NCBI RefSeq assembly: GCF_950023065.1
Contig: NC_088680.1
Coordinates: 43,016,559 to 43,080,558, forward strand
DNA length: 64,000 nt
Direction of reading: 5' to 3'
Origin: Planococcus citri
Taxonomy: Eukaryota > Arthropoda > Insecta > Hemiptera > Pseudococcidae
This document shows, in pieces, positions 1 to 13,190 of the stretch (its first letter is position 1; each line of letters starts with the position of its first letter). The position numbers and the translations under genes were made by a program. The notes under the pieces are model-generated. The model was not told the origin of the DNA. It saw nothing but the letters and a program-made list of their open reading frames with translations, and ran no database searches.

Positions 1-1189
1 TAACCCAACAACGCTCTTGAAACTCACGTTAAATAATTCAAATCACTATGTAGAGAGTTAAAACTTGAAAATAGTCATTTAAAAAATAAAAACAAGATTC
101 TCGGAGTGTTTTTTACTGAACGATTTTTTCAAGATTTTTTGAGAGATGCCCGAAACTTATCTATAAAAAATTTTTTGATACTTAATCAAATTTTAAAAAC
201 TAATTTTACTACAAAATCTTGGAAACCATCACTCAAATTTTAAAAAATACATTTTTCGATAAATAAATCAGTTTTTAAAAAAATAATATTCCTAAATTCA
301 GACCTAATTTCTCCAGAAACAACAATTTGAACTTCAAAACCATCAGAGTCATTGCAAAGGGTGGGTCGTTTCTCTTTTTTTTTTTTTTTTTTTTTGATAA
401 GAGCCTAGCAGAAAATCATGTCCAAATGATCTCAACAATTATGGAAAAAATTCAAATTGTTTGGTCAATGCAGGGCTATATTTAATTCTCTCCTTCCCCC
501 CAAAAAAAGTAACTGTAAATAACCAAAAAAAGTTTGAAAAAGTACCTGGCCATTTTAATACAGAAAAATCACAAAAAAAGAACAATACTTAGGTACATTC
601 CAAGAAAGTTACCTACTGGTAACTAGAAAAATTACCCGACAAAACGTATTAAGTAATAAAAGTGATTTTTGCAGACTTTTTGTTGGAAAATTAAGACTCT
701 TTCGCAACTTTTTGGCAAAAAAACGTAATTTTTCGGTCAATTTTTGACACAAGGTGTAACGTTTTTGCACTTTTTGTCTATAAAGTAGGTAAGACTCCAT
801 TGTCACTTTTTGTACAACTTTTGAAAAAAATTAAGATTATTTGGAATTTTTAGCAATTTTTAGGCAGAAACGACAACATTGGAAAATTTTGCTAAAAAGT
901 GAAAATTGTTTGCTGTTTTTAGCAGAAATCGAAACCTTTAACAATTTTAGCAAAAGTCAGGACTTTGCAACAGGACCGTTTAAAAGGGAGTGTAGCCAGT
1001 TGGAAAAAAATTCTTCAAAAGTACGTATCTATACTATAATAAATTATACTTTTGCAAATTATTCACTTGTAGATGTTATTAAAATTCTGTCTCGTTTTCT
1101 TCAAAAAGTAAGATCAAGTTTTCATTTCAAAATTGTCTACATAGCATTCTTAAAAAAAGAGAATATTTGTACTTTTCAAATTAATATTT
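1..1189. other. AT-rich spacer, no gene seen
   Basis: No recognisable coding exon, RNA gene or complete mobile element is visible. A poly-T run of about 22 bases lies near 373-395. A frame open from 841 to 1191 on the plus strand lacks an ATG start, is Lys/Phe/Asn-rich and reads like AT-rich noise. Confidence 0.5.
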
Positions 1190-1279
1190 AGCGACAATTT
1201 CTGTACTTCGATAATTTTTCATTAGATTTCTCAATATTTTCACTACTTTTTGATCTGGAATGTGATTTTGAAACTTTTT

Positions 1280-2460
1280 CATTTGGGCTCAATACGCTTC
1301 CTTCTGGTACTCTTGCTCGGATTGTTCTGAAGTCATAGAAAGCATCGTCGAAATTGTCTCCGAATTTTCTATCACTTAGATAGTGAGCCAGAAGATTAAA
1401 TAGTATGTCTGGAAGATGGTTTTCAAGTTTCATTAAGAGACCAGCATGCCATACTCGATCAAAAGCTTGGCTTACATCAAGAAAAGCTGCAGCGCAATTT
1501 TTTTTATCTTTGAGAGAGTTGTTAATTTTTTCGACGAGACGATGTACTTGCTGAATAGTATTGCATTTCAAACAAAATCTGAATTGGTGGTTTGGAATCA
1601 GCCTTCTGTTTTCCAGAATTGGTCTTCGAATCGAGTCATATAACCACTCGAGGTGGTATCGCATACAAATCAACGCGTACCCTTATGCCGAATCGGGTAT
1701 TTAGGGCTAACATCCTGTATGTTGGTGTTACCTCTATCGCATTGATGATGTATCTCATGGAAATTTATTTTTGAGCTTCCACTAGTAGTTTCCCGCTTGC
1801 TCACTAATGACATCTACATAAGCACCTTGGAGCTAGCCAAGTAGTTTAGAGACCGTGAGCTCCTCAGTGTTGACCTCTATAGACACTGAAACCAGTTTCA
1901 GCTTTTTGATTCTGCTAACAGATGCTGTGCATTATCTGTTAGCTCGGCTAATAACTGGTAGTCACCCAGTACTTGGTGTGTAATGTTGATAATTGCATGA
2001 AAGATTTTTAATTACATGGACAAGCTTGCCTCTGTAGCTGGGTTTGAACTGGGTACCACTGAGGGACTAGAATTGATCTTAAGCCTTTGTAAAATTAGTT
2101 TTTCAAAGATTTTAGATAGGATTGGCAATAAGCTGATAGGTCTGTATGATGAGGTTTCATATTCTGGTTTTCCTGGTTTATGGATGAGAATGACTTCTGT
2201 GTACCTACTTCCATTGGTTGGGATAGAATCCAGTCGTAAGTAAGTATCATGTTAAAAATTTGTGTGATATACCAAATCAGTCCAGGTGGAACTTTGTTGA
2301 TGATTTTTCCATCGATTTTGTCATATCCAGGTGACTTCTTGTTTTTAATTTGTTTAACAAGTTGTCTAACTTAGTCAATTGTGATTTTTGGTATTTGAGT
2401 GTTGTTACATTCTGTAGCAGATACATTTGGTGGAAATGTACATGGCTTGATGTCCATATG
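1280..2460 (-). mobile_element. decayed jockey-type non-LTR retrotransposon fragment (reverse transcriptase)
   Basis: The minus strand reads as pieces of a jockey-clade reverse transcriptase. From about 2455 to 2060 come KNKKSPGYDKIDGKII and a following P-P-G-L-I-W-Y-I stretch, typical of the RT finger region; an in-frame stop and a frame slip interrupt it. From about 1673 to 1285 come ENRRLIPNHQFRFC, FLDVSQAFDRVWHAGLL and a degenerate VPEGSVLSP (normally GVPQGSVLGP). These are RT blocks with the first catalytic Asp in FLDVSQAFD. The two pieces are separated by about 370 bp of unrelated sequence (1690-2060). The copy stops before the YADD/FADD block, and no endonuclease or poly-A tail is seen. 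It is a dead, 3'-truncated copy. Confidence 0.85.
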
Positions 2461-5400
2461 GTGGCAAGATTTATTCGTCAAAACTCCCTAATTTTGGGAT
2501 AAAAATGCAAAAATCCTATTTTCTTGCTTTTCCTAGTTTTAGAATAGAGATGGCTCACAAATTTCAAGTCTAGAACTCAAAATAACGCAGTAAACATTTT
2601 ATCCATAGGTATTCAAAACTAAAAGAGAATTTAAAAAGTAATTCAAGAAAGATATTTAAAAATTTGCCAACATTTTTTCAAAAGTTCATTAGAAAAAATC
2701 AAAAAGAATTGTAAAATTTTGAAAAAAATATTATTTACTATAAAACTTGCATATTCTACAAGCGATGGGGAATAACCAAGTGTGCAGTTTATAAACCGAC
2801 ATTTTTTAAAGGTCATTCACACTATTCCTTAATTTCCAGCTTTCATAATACTTATCCCAAACCATTTTTGGTAAGAAATCAAAAAATCCACACCTATTCC
2901 GAAGACGTCTAATTCGAAATGAAAATCTTATTCCGACAAAGAAAGTCAAAAATCCAAGTTAGAAAAGTTTCAATTCTACTTACACCCCCTCCCCACCTTC
3001 CCCAATGCACTTCTCATAACTTTCTGCGAAAAGAGAAAACCGCAAGCATTGCCTCGTCGATACATAGAGAGGCTGCTGGACTGGCACACTCACACAGACC
3101 GATTCATCTTTTATACGACATAAATAGTATAGACGACGATGAAAAGAGTTCAACATTGCGTATAACAGTATCTAAATTTAATTCAATGCCAAAAATTCCA
3201 CTTGCGAGCTTTTAAAGACGTAAAAACTAGACCGAGCGACGTTGGTCACGAATGATTTTTATTCTTTTATTACAACAAAACGCCATCGCCCCCATCGACA
3301 CAGCAGAGTGCAAGTTCGTATGATAGAAATTCCCTTTGGTACGTAATATCGATAAAGGCCATAGAGAAGAGACAAAAAGAGGATATAATACACTTGGAAA
3401 AAATACTCGTCGGGAGTAAAAAAAAAGCGCCTAAAAGCCGCCGCTGCGCGTCAAATTAAGGGTTAAAAAGTACCTACAAAATAATAAGGTTAAAAAATCA
3501 ATTGATAGACTACGTCGAGTTTGCTTACTTTTTATGCCCTTGGTTTGTTTTATTTATTTATTTTCTCATTCAACCTTTGAATTGAAACACGTAGCGTAGG
3601 TAATATAGGTAGATATGGTTTACCTATATCTCGTCTGTTCTCTTGTTTAGGTAACCCAAACTAATAACTAATTCAACGATAAACAATACCTATACAACAA
3701 ATCGTTCAATCGTAGAAAATTTTCGAATTACGTTTCAGAAATTAAACAATTGCGAAAATTTCGACGAATTTTGCTTCTTTTTATTGATCTGAAAATTATG
3801 AGTCGTCGAGGAATACTCTATAGTACAGAGAGGTTGGGCGAGGGGGGGAGACCTCGAATCACGTGTTCGAGTATCCAGACACTGAACTGAATCACGAACA
3901 AAACGTTAATTTTGTCGAACAAATTACACACATAAACAATGATTACACGTAGTAATTATTTTCGGTTTACTAAAACAGAAGAAAAAAATCTGCTCACAAA
4001 ATGTTGCCAAACGATACGTCGTCGTACTAGAAAGGCGATAGTTATAAGAGGCTCATTATGAAATTGGCATCCGCCTTCATCTCGTTTACACACAGACACT
4101 CGCAGAGAGCAACGTTCCGTCGAAGAAGAAAAAAATTCGCCGAACGCGGACGTGAATTTTTTCAAAGTTTGAAATTTTTCTCGCTCCGGGTGTAATTTTT
4201 TTCCGAATGAAATATCTAAAAACGCGTTAAATGACTATAGGTTTACGTATAGTACTGAACTCGGTTAAACCGACGATAATTTACCAAACAACATTAAGAA
4301 TAGGTACGCCAGCGTGAAATATATTACCCGTATTATACGCTACGTACATACGCAAAAACGTTAAATATTTACACTCGTTTTACACACATCACATGTACTC
4401 GTACTATACTAGGTAGAGGTACGCATACGCATCTATTAAGCATCGACGACTTTAAAAAAACCATCAAAAAATACACCGACGAGGCGCCTCATCGCGGTTC
4501 AGGTACTAAAAAAAAAATTACCAAAACACAAACACGCAGAGGTAGACATTCCATCATCAACCATCCTGCTGCGGAACACTGTTGTTATATTTGTGTCAAA
4601 ATTTATACGAGAAGAAAAAAAAATCTTTCGCGTTTAATAAGCGGCAATTAAACGAAAATTCACCTCGACTTATCTGGTTAATACTAGAAAAAAAGAGCTC
4701 GGGTAAACGAATGCCAATTCCGTAATTAGGTAATCTTCACCTTGATTATTTTTTTATACTTTTTTCTTCTTTTTTTTCCACCTTATGCACAATTCGCCCT
4801 TCTTCTTTTTCTTTTCGCTATTCGCGTCGCAGACAAATTGAACGGTTTGTAATTTCGATACATGCAATAAAAAGGAAGAAACTGTTTATTCGATCGTCGA
4901 ATCTTTATCAAACTCCTTTTTTTTTTGGTACAAGTAGGTACGTTGAAATAGTCGCGTAAAGTTTCTGCCAAGAGATACCAAATTAATCAGAATTGGGTAA
5001 TATGGTTCGTTAATTTGATTTTCAAACGATAGACGAATTTTCATTTCTTAAAAAGCTCAAAAAATAAGTCGGTATTAGTCGAGTACACTAACCCGTGAAA
5101 CATAATATTGGTACGAGAAGAGCGAAGGAAGCGAGTTCAAAATCAAATATTTCGCCGGGATTGGAAATTTTTCAATTTTTTTTTTTTATTAGAAAAATAA
5201 CAATAATATCAAATATCAAATATAAAATACATGTTCAGAAAAACGTAATTTTAGAAGAATTTTTTCATTAAAAACAGTTTTACTCAACAAGAAGTTTTGT
5301 TCAAATGCCCCTCTCCCTCCTCCCATCCCATCCTAAAAAGATCTTCACTTCGATTTTCAATTGAACAAACCCAACGTTATGTATTTGATTATTTCCGGCT

Positions 5401-5540
5401 GATTTTCAACAATTTTTTTTTTGAAAAAGGGCACATAATCACATGTTTTTCACCAAAGACTACATTTTTTTATATCATGGATGATACATTTAAGTATGTT
5501 TTCAGGGACGGAGGACGTGACCTACAGTAAATACTCCAGA
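2460..5540. other. spacer or intron, no gene recognised
   Basis: Short open frames occur, for example minus 3956-4165 and 4783-4971, but none resembles a known protein or has convincing splice sites. The part from 3050 to 4700 is richer in CpG than the surroundings and rich in ACG/CGT words, which could mean an untranslated exon or regulatory region of a flanking gene. This cannot be resolved by eye. Confidence 0.35.
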
Positions 5541-5548
5541 TCTAATAT

Positions 5549-5640
5549 CAGGGTGTCTACAGAAATTTGTTGACCAAAAATCACTACTTTTTCACTACCT
5601 TTCAAAATATTTTCACCCCCCCCCCCGGCCACACGATCGA
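5549..5640 (+). repeat. terminal part of a dispersed transposon-like repeat (CAGGGTGTCTACAG end)
   Basis: The stretch starts CAGGGTGTCTACAG and continues with a block containing TCACTACTTTTTCAC, then a poly-C run. A clearly homologous block lies in inverse orientation at about 53600-53710. The start CAGGGTG... resembles terminal inverted repeats of DNA transposons. The other end of this copy was not found. Confidence 0.6.
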
Positions 5641-6180
5641 TTTCCCTTTCTTTTTATGCAGAGTGTCTGTAACAAAATTAAAAATCTAGACTTCAGCAGG
5701 ACTTTTAGCAGGACGTTTTTTAAACACTTGAGATTTTTTAAGAAGGAGAGAAGGTGGGCGAGGCAAAATTTTTCGCTTTTCTAATGTCTTTAAACATCCC
5801 AAAAAAATTTCAAGCAAACGGATCTCAAAAATATAATTTTATTGCCTATTTCAATTTTTGATTTTATTTTTACCTTTAAGGTTCTTTGCTAAAGGTAACG
5901 AAATTGGGCGAATAAAAAACTTTTTCAACGTAACCAATTTTTAAAAAATATACAAAAATCTAATGCATTTAAACGATTTTTGTGAAAAAAAATTCCAATT
6001 TTTCGAAATAAAACTACGAGTTTTAAAGTAAAATAAGTAAGAGTTGCGTAAAATAACAAGTTTGTCATTCGAAAGGTATAATTCTACCTAATATTCATAT
6101 AACGTGTAAAAATTTTAATTTCTTTTTCAAGTCTGGAATTTTTTAATTATGGAAAAGAGAAACAATCTGACCCTTACGAT

Positions 6181-6399
6181 GCGAGGGCAAAAGCTCTCGA
6201 AAATCAGTACTTCGAGAAGTTCGAGAGCCATAAAAAGCAATGTTTTTTTGTTTGATGAGTTACCTACTTATAAAAAGTTTATTATTTTTCTTCAAAATGT
6301 TGACATTTGAATGATGATTTTTTTTGAAAAATTTGAAATTGTAAAAAAGAGCAAACAAGCCTGAGTGAAGCGAAGGCAAAACCTCTCGAAAATTAGTAC
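6181..6399 (+). repeat. two copies of a GCGAGGGCAAA-type dispersed repeat
   Basis: Near-identical words occur at 6181-6210 and 6370-6399: GCGAGGGCAAAAGCTCTCGA followed by AAATCAGTAC, and the variant GCGAAGGCAAAACC... Inverse copies lie at about 15071-15110 and 15230-15260. This marks a moderately repetitive family of unknown type. Confidence 0.55.
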
Positions 6400-6570
6400 T
6401 TTGAAAGGTATAAGAAGATGTTTTGAAGGGATTACACCGTAGACTGAAATCCCTTAATGCTTCTAGGGTATCTCATCCTATGTATGTATTTTGCATATCT
6501 AGTTACCTGAGACAAGAAAGGTACCTATCCTATCTGGCAAAAAAAACCTTCGCAGTGAAAAAATTCAAAT

Positions 6571-7432
6571 AGAAAGAGCATGCAAAAATACATTACCATT
6601 CAAAATTTCAAGGCCCAAAGTGCATTTTTCGATTTTTGGTAAATTTTAGAATCAAATGGCCAAAAATTGAGAAAAAAATTAAATTTTCTCGTCCCCTCGG
6701 ATTCATAGAAAACGGTATCTAAAATCTATTCAAGTCAACTTTTGCACGTATAATCGCGATTGGCGCTTGTTAGCGACCCACTGGACCGGAAATTTCAATT
6801 TTCAAAAATCTGCTGGAGGCTCTAGTAGTTTCCAAAAAATCGCTGGAGGCTCCAAAACGACTTGAAATCCAGCAGTAATTAACTTCATATCGTAATGAAA
6901 TTAGTTCGCAGAGTGAATTTCGGCCTTATAACTCTATTTGATGAAATTTTGATTAGGTACACACTGTTTTTCCGGAGTCGGATTTTGTCGGTTCGGAACC
7001 GTAAACCATATTTTCTCCAGCGATTTTACAATTAAAAATTTTAAGAAGTCTGACATGGTGGCTTGAAACCACGACCAATTGATTTAGCATGTGGAAATTA
7101 TATAGTAGATATAAACTATAAAGTAAATTTTTAAACTTTCAACTTCATTAGGTAAAATTTTGAGAAAATTCCATTTTAAAAAATCTGCTGGAGGTTCCAA
7201 ATCTTGAGCTACCTACTCAAAATAATGCGAACCCATTTCCATGAATCGATTTGGGGGCTCGAAAATCGGATATTTACATACCAAATTTCACCTTGCTCGA
7301 TCAATTTGATAGAATTTAAATTTTTTCGCATTTTGTTCCAATTTCATTTTCAAAAGTTCATCAGAAATTGAAAAATGCACTTAAGCACCTGAAATTTTGG
7401 CTGGTGATGTGATGTATTTTTGCATGCTTTTT
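6571..7432. repeat. foldback-like repeat with about 80-bp imperfect inverted arms
   Basis: The left arm (about 6571-6660) begins with GAGCATGCAAAAATACAT and contains AGTGCATTTTTCGATTT. The right arm (about 7345-7432), read on the other strand, has AAGCATGCAAAAATACAT and AGTGCATTTTTCAATTT. Between them lie repeated words such as CTGCTGGAGG (near 6811 and 7184). No open frame long enough for a transposase is present. The arms suggest a non-autonomous foldback or MITE-like element. Confidence 0.55.
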
Positions 7433-10400
7433 CGGTCTAGCTTTAAGAAGTTGCAGAAAACTACTTCATCCTAAAAATCAATGCCAAAAGTTCCCACAAG
7501 CATTAAATTTGACACTCATATCGCTTTTTACAAACTTTTGGTCCCTGATTCCACTCTGGCGGACTAGTTTTGGTTTTGAGAGCACCAGAATGAGATCAGC
7601 ATCTCTGAAAGTCCATATTTAAACACCTACTACAGCTAATATACCCTCTGGGATGCATAATTTTCATTTTGACTTTTAAAAAATAAAATCAGCACCTTCA
7701 AAAACCAATAATTCGATACTCATATCACCCGTTACAATGGTTTGAAACTTTTAGGTTTTTTTCGGGGGGGGGGGGATTACTCAAAAATACTCACCCTCCA
7801 AGAGTTTTGAAATTTTGGCAAAAAAACTGGGTAAAAGGGAACACTGAAGAATTGTGAATTTTGTTCAAATTAATGATCGAAAAAAGAGGTTCTGGATTAG
7901 GTAAAATACAGGTCAGATGAAAAGGGATCGGTGAGTACAAGCAAAGACTGGCCTGTGGTTTTGAATGGGGATTGTCAATGCCTTCGAATGCTAAAAGAGC
8001 TCCAGAGGACCTCTAAACATCGAAAACCCTGTAACTGAGGGGCTCATTCATCGCAGTTTTTTTCAATTGATCAATTTTTTCAAGTTTGATATTCACAGAA
8101 ATCGGTTTACGTCCCACAAAATAAAAAATAATAAAGAAAATTGAAGTTGCAGAGCATAAAATTTGCCATAAGTATTTATGTGGAGTGCAATTGATGTTTA
8201 GGGACAGAGAGGCTTTGTTTTGAAGACATTTTGTGCAAAAAATTATATTAGAACTCAATTTGAGGCGTATTTTTCATTTTTTGGTACTTATGATTTCTGA
8301 AATTCTAATGAGGGAGAGGGGATCCGTTTAAAAGCTGCTAGGAGCCTCTAAAATAACCCCTTTGTACCCGGATGAGTGTCAATTCTTGGTCATTTTTTAG
8401 TATACAGATTTTTAAAGTTGGCAAATAGAAGTGGAATGTTATCTATTTTCAACAAAGCGTGCAAATTTAAAATTGTTTTTTTTTCAAAACACTGCAAGAG
8501 AAATTTTGAAAATTCTCCAAAACTTTTATCAGCTTGCTCCTTTTAATACCTAGTCTAATATTTTCTGGAAAAAAAGTTTTAGGCATAATTTTTTTGAAAA
8601 TGTGAAATTTAGGTAAGATTTTTGCACCTCTTTGCCACAATATTTTCTCATCCCTGCAACTTCACTCTAAATAATTTTCGTACAGGCCTATTATTTGAAG
8701 TTCATAATGCTTCTCATCTTCTTAAATTCGAACGAATCAAACAATTTTGAAAAACTTACTTAAAAATCGTGACGTTTGAAGTGCTGTTATAAAAACGTAT
8801 CATAACAAAACACTCACGATCACAATACGTACTATTTTTTTCTACTGACACAAATACGCGTGGGTAGTGAATGAAATTATCAAATCTGAGTAATTAATTA
8901 TCATTATAATTATGTCACACGTTCAAACAAAAAAAAAATGATAATCAAATCGAAATCGTTTTCATGATTCTGCATTATCATTCGAAAAAATAAAAAATGA
9001 ATAAATAAACCAAAACCAAAATTCGTCAAAAATTGATAAAAAAAAACAAAATGATTTGATTTCACAAAACTATCTTTATCAAAAATATACACATTAAGGC
9101 TCTAGCCATTTAAATATCCAATGATTGATTTGCTACACAGGAGAAAAAATAATACCTACTCATCAGTTTGAAAAGAAGCCAATTACACGTCAACTGTCAA
9201 CTAAATTATCCACCATACCTATTTTTTAAACATTTCAAGCACGTACTTAATTAACGATTAAACGAAAAACATTGAACAATTCGATTCGTGAGAAGGGTAT
9301 CTTGAATTTTTAAGCAATAAGTAGTACTCTTTCCATGTCGAGCCTAACATTCTTCTGAATGAATCGATAACTGAAGAATTGTTTCACTCACTCGATATTC
9401 ATCTTTTCCCTAAAATATCTTCAAAGCTTGAAACTTTTGACCATATTTTCCTTACAACATTTCTTTTGAGCATTACCTACCTATAAAAAAAGGTATACAA
9501 TCAGCTGTTTGAAAGAATTCCTAAAATAATTATTGAAGAATAAAGTCGAAATATTCAAAAGAACTTCAGAAAATTCCGAGTTTATAATACCAACATCTAC
9601 AATTCGAACACACAAACACCCTTTATGAGAATTTCTGTCTCCTCTTTTTCATAGATAGGAATTTGAAAAGAAAACGAAACAAAAACCAAAATTCGTAAAT
9701 CTCCTGTAAAAATATAAGTATAAAAAAAAACAAGCCTTATTAGGAAAAAAATTCAATATAACATCAAACCCAGCTCGTTTTTCGTTTATAAAGTCGTTAA
9801 AAATATACTCGTAAAATCCCATCCAAGCAAACTTTTTGTTCTTGATAACAAGCTCCGAAAGTCGGATCATAACAAAAGTATTAATTTCGCCAGTATTTCG
9901 GATCCTTTTACAGATATTTGAAATTGAAAAGTTTCAAAAATAGAAATCTCTTTTATCAATTAGGTACAGCGAAATAATACAACCGCAAATGTTGAAAAGA
10001 AATGTACGTGGAACGTGGAAAAGGAACAGCCTAAGTCCAAAGAATCATATTATTTACGCACGAAAAACTTTCACGTCACAGATTACAATTTATTATCGAC
10101 GAATTCAAATCTGTCCTACCTGTACATACAAAGACAGAAAAACACGCAAACACCAATAAAAAGACCACAGATATAAAACAAAAAAAAAATGAAAAAGAAC
10201 CATAAGTAGGTAATTGTATGTGAGCTGAGAAATTTTCAAAAGCAATATTGCGAGATGCAAATACCGTACGTAGCTAAATTTCTCTCTGCGTCTTTATAAA
10301 GAAAATCAAATTCATGGTTCAAAACATACAGTATACAGTTAGGTACCTAAACGTTATATTTCACAGAATGAATATAGAAGAGAAGAGGAAAGTGGCAAAT

Positions 10401-12060
10401 GAACGAGGATCCGAGAAAATTCGTCACATTAGGGCTTATAGGTCAGGCAAAGGTAGGTACAGATAGGTATCCGAAGTAAGTAGGAATTTCAATAAAATTT
10501 CATGTCGCTAAAAGGTATCAGACAAGCTTGATCCTCGTTGATTTAACGTTAATAAAGGCTACAGACATTAGAGCTTAGAGCTTAGAATCAGACTCACTTT
10601 AAAATAATTATCACCCAGAGGTGAAATTTTCTTAAATGAAAATTCATTCCATAAAACGGTCATTAAACATAACAACATTTCTCGTTGGCAAACGTGCGAG
10701 GTGAGAAAAGGAGAAAAAAACTACTAAAATTTAACCTCCGACGAAAGGATATCATAGCTGGAAAGGTATAAGATGCCTAGTTCGCAGTACATAGCAAATT
10801 AATGATTCAACTTGGGATACATTTTAATTAACACCCAATACTGGGGGAGAAAAAGTTTACTCGACTTAAAAAGATTACTCTTTTTATCTCATTACACGAT
10901 GCACAATAGGTATGGCGTATGGCGTTCATGTAAACCATTTAAAAAGTTAATTTTCGTTCCACCTTAAAGTTGAGAAACCATAATAAGAAACTATAACAAC
11001 ATTTAAACGATATAAAAGCAGACCATAGAAGAAGGAAAAAACTAACGAATAGTGAAATGAGAATCATTTGATTAGATGCAGGACGCAGGTAGGGTTTCGT
11101 CTTCATTGAGGCTTTTTTATTCGCCATTTACGAGTTTGTTAAGGCCAGTAGAAAATTTCCTTTTGAAATATTACCTACTCGTAAAGACGTGTAAGTGTAG
11201 GTATATCTACTGGAGGAACACTGACGTCACATATAGAACGATTGTGCGGTATCATTTGGTGGTAAAAAATTCGTTCAATTTTCACGCTTTCTATTCGCCT
11301 AGCCGACCACTATAGAACCGATCAGGCAACCGCAAAGTTTAAACTTCACAAAGAAACCGAACTTATACAAATGAATCGTAGCCCTTTTCTCGCATAAATT
11401 TCTAAACCAAAACCCAATTTCGAGTATATCCTTGAGCAGTTCTTATCAACAAGACTGCCATAAAATATGCAATAAGATTAGTAAAATGCTTACTAGCAGC
11501 GTATAAAATAAACATCGACTCGTATGAGATCACGAAACATAGGCGATGGAAGAATTATATCAACGAAATTGCCTTTTTTTTCATTTCAACGCTGATTCTT
11601 TAGTTTAAAGCATCCTATAAGGAGAGCAGATTTATAAAATATGAACAGAAAGTGAATCGAAATCGACGATCCAAATGAAAGATAAGAAGGATTCGTAGAT
11701 CCATGATCCAAAATTATGTGTTTGAATTTGATTTGAATATTCTCATCAATCCGACTAGGTACCAAAGATAGAACAATTTTTTCCATTGACGATTTGAAAT
11801 CAAAATTGTGCCTATCAGCCTACCAATCACTCAATTAGAACTCGGAAACCATTATTTGACTCTGCAAGAAACCAAAAAATAGACTCATATCTTACAGCTT
11901 CAAGTTCTCAGTTCAGTTTACCCAATGGCCAATATTCAAACTTCAAAGCAATCAGAGATTTTCATTCACGTTGGTGCATTAAAGTAGGTAGCTGAATCAA
12001 GTCAGAACAAGAGAACAGACTTTATCCAACAATAGGAAACACAGGAAACCTTATCAGGTT
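7433..12060. other. spacer or intron, no gene recognised
   Basis: AT-rich sequence in which all open frames are short, Phe/Lys/Asn-rich and without conserved motifs. A poly-G run lies at about 7764-7773. The stretch could be an intron of the minus-strand gene whose likely first exon lies at 12876-13190. Confidence 0.4.
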
Positions 12061-12081
12061 ATTTTGGAAATTCTAAAAAAT

Positions 12082-12240
12082 ATGAATCATCACGACGACG
12101 ATGCAGAACAAAACCATTCCTCGTACGTTGAATGCAAATCGATCATTCCAAGATTAACGTCTGGATTATGTTCAAATGAGATAAACTTATTCGAGGTTGA
12201 AGTGAATGAATTAGAAGATTCACCCACCTATATAACAATG
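12082..12240 (+). CDS. possible orphan coding exon, 53 codons
   Basis: An ATG opens a frame reading MNHHDDDAEQNHSSYVEC... that stays open for 53 codons with balanced composition, and is followed at once by a GTAAAA donor (phase 0). Composition is more protein-like than in the surrounding frames. I recognise no family, and no partner exon was found downstream before the next plus-strand gene at 18956. It may be chance or a fragment of an unannotated gene. Confidence 0.2.
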
Positions 12241-12875
12241 GTAAAAATACTGTCATGTAGAAAATGAATCATGTATGTAATACATTTCAACACAGACATC
12301 GGTCATCTTCGCAATGCTCATCAAAATTTAGTCCATTATCTGGATTTGGATTTCTTAACGATTGGTAACCAAACCACATTAAACTTACAAGATGTTAACC
12401 GTAGATTCTATACGTGTTAATGTTATGATTAAACATTAAACGGATGCAGTTTAAAAAGAGATTCATGTGCGATTGATATCGATGCGTTTTAATGACCAGT
12501 TTTATTACTCTCTACATACTTTATTCGCCGACCAAACAATTCTGTAAATATATAAAATATAAACAAAGATAAGGACGAATTTAATTAAACGAAAGTATCA
12601 ATTTTCACCTTATCAAGCTTCCAACGTCCCTATACGTTAAACCACTCGATGCATAATATTCAAAACAAATGTGAAAACATGTGAGAATGCGATGATGACG
12701 TGAAATCTACACATCTATGCAAATAACATAAAATCCCAACCGATACCGACACACTGAAATAATTGATATACAAACGTAGGTAAGTGATTAAAATAATAAA
12801 ATAATACATACATCCATCACACGAATTTTTTTTTTAATTCGTATAAATAATTCGAAAATAAAATAAAAACTTACC

Positions 12876-13190
12876 GATAGTTAATGCAAAACAGCACTGT
12901 AAACACAAAAAATTTACCACCGGTTGAAGTATTCCAAGTACTACGAAAATTGAAACTAAAACAGATCGTTATATCGATAGTTTAATTGATTTATTGTTTT
13001 TAATTTAATATTTCGGACGAGACGAAAATTCGATGAATAAAATTAATCGCGCCAAATCTGCACCGAAATACGCGAACAAACGACGATTCACACACGAGGG
13101 ACGAGTGAGAAATGTAGAAATAAATGCGGCGAACGAAACGAAAACCAACGCACGAGATTCGAGGAGAAAAACGCAGTGTTGCCAATGTTT
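12876..13190 (-). promoter_or_regulatory. probable 5' untranslated first exon and promoter region of a minus-strand gene
   Basis: This stretch is unusually CpG-rich for the window, carries no convincing protein, and ends on the minus strand at a good donor (ACTATCG followed by GTAAGTTT) at about 12875. The upper end contains the minus-strand word CATTGGCAACACTGCG. That pattern fits a non-coding first exon whose coding exons would lie to the left, in or beyond 1-12.8 kb, where I could not identify them. Confidence 0.4.

Noticed and set aside
841..1191. 116-codon plus-strand open frame
   Set aside because: No ATG, extreme Phe/Lys/Asn bias, no splice signals or family resemblance; expected by chance in AT-rich DNA.
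1446..1774. Plus-strand open frames opposite the reverse transcriptase
   Set aside because: They are antisense shadows of the minus-strand retroelement blocks.
2034..2060. Minus-strand GTTCAAACC resembling a tRNA/SINE B box
   Set aside because: No A box at the right distance, no cloverleaf pairing and no poly-A or repeat tail, so a tRNA or SINE is not supported.
4783..4971. Minus-strand frame MAETLRDYFNVPTC...
   Set aside because: Short, ends in a low-complexity Lys/Arg run, no splice partner and no family; kept only as part of the spacer description.
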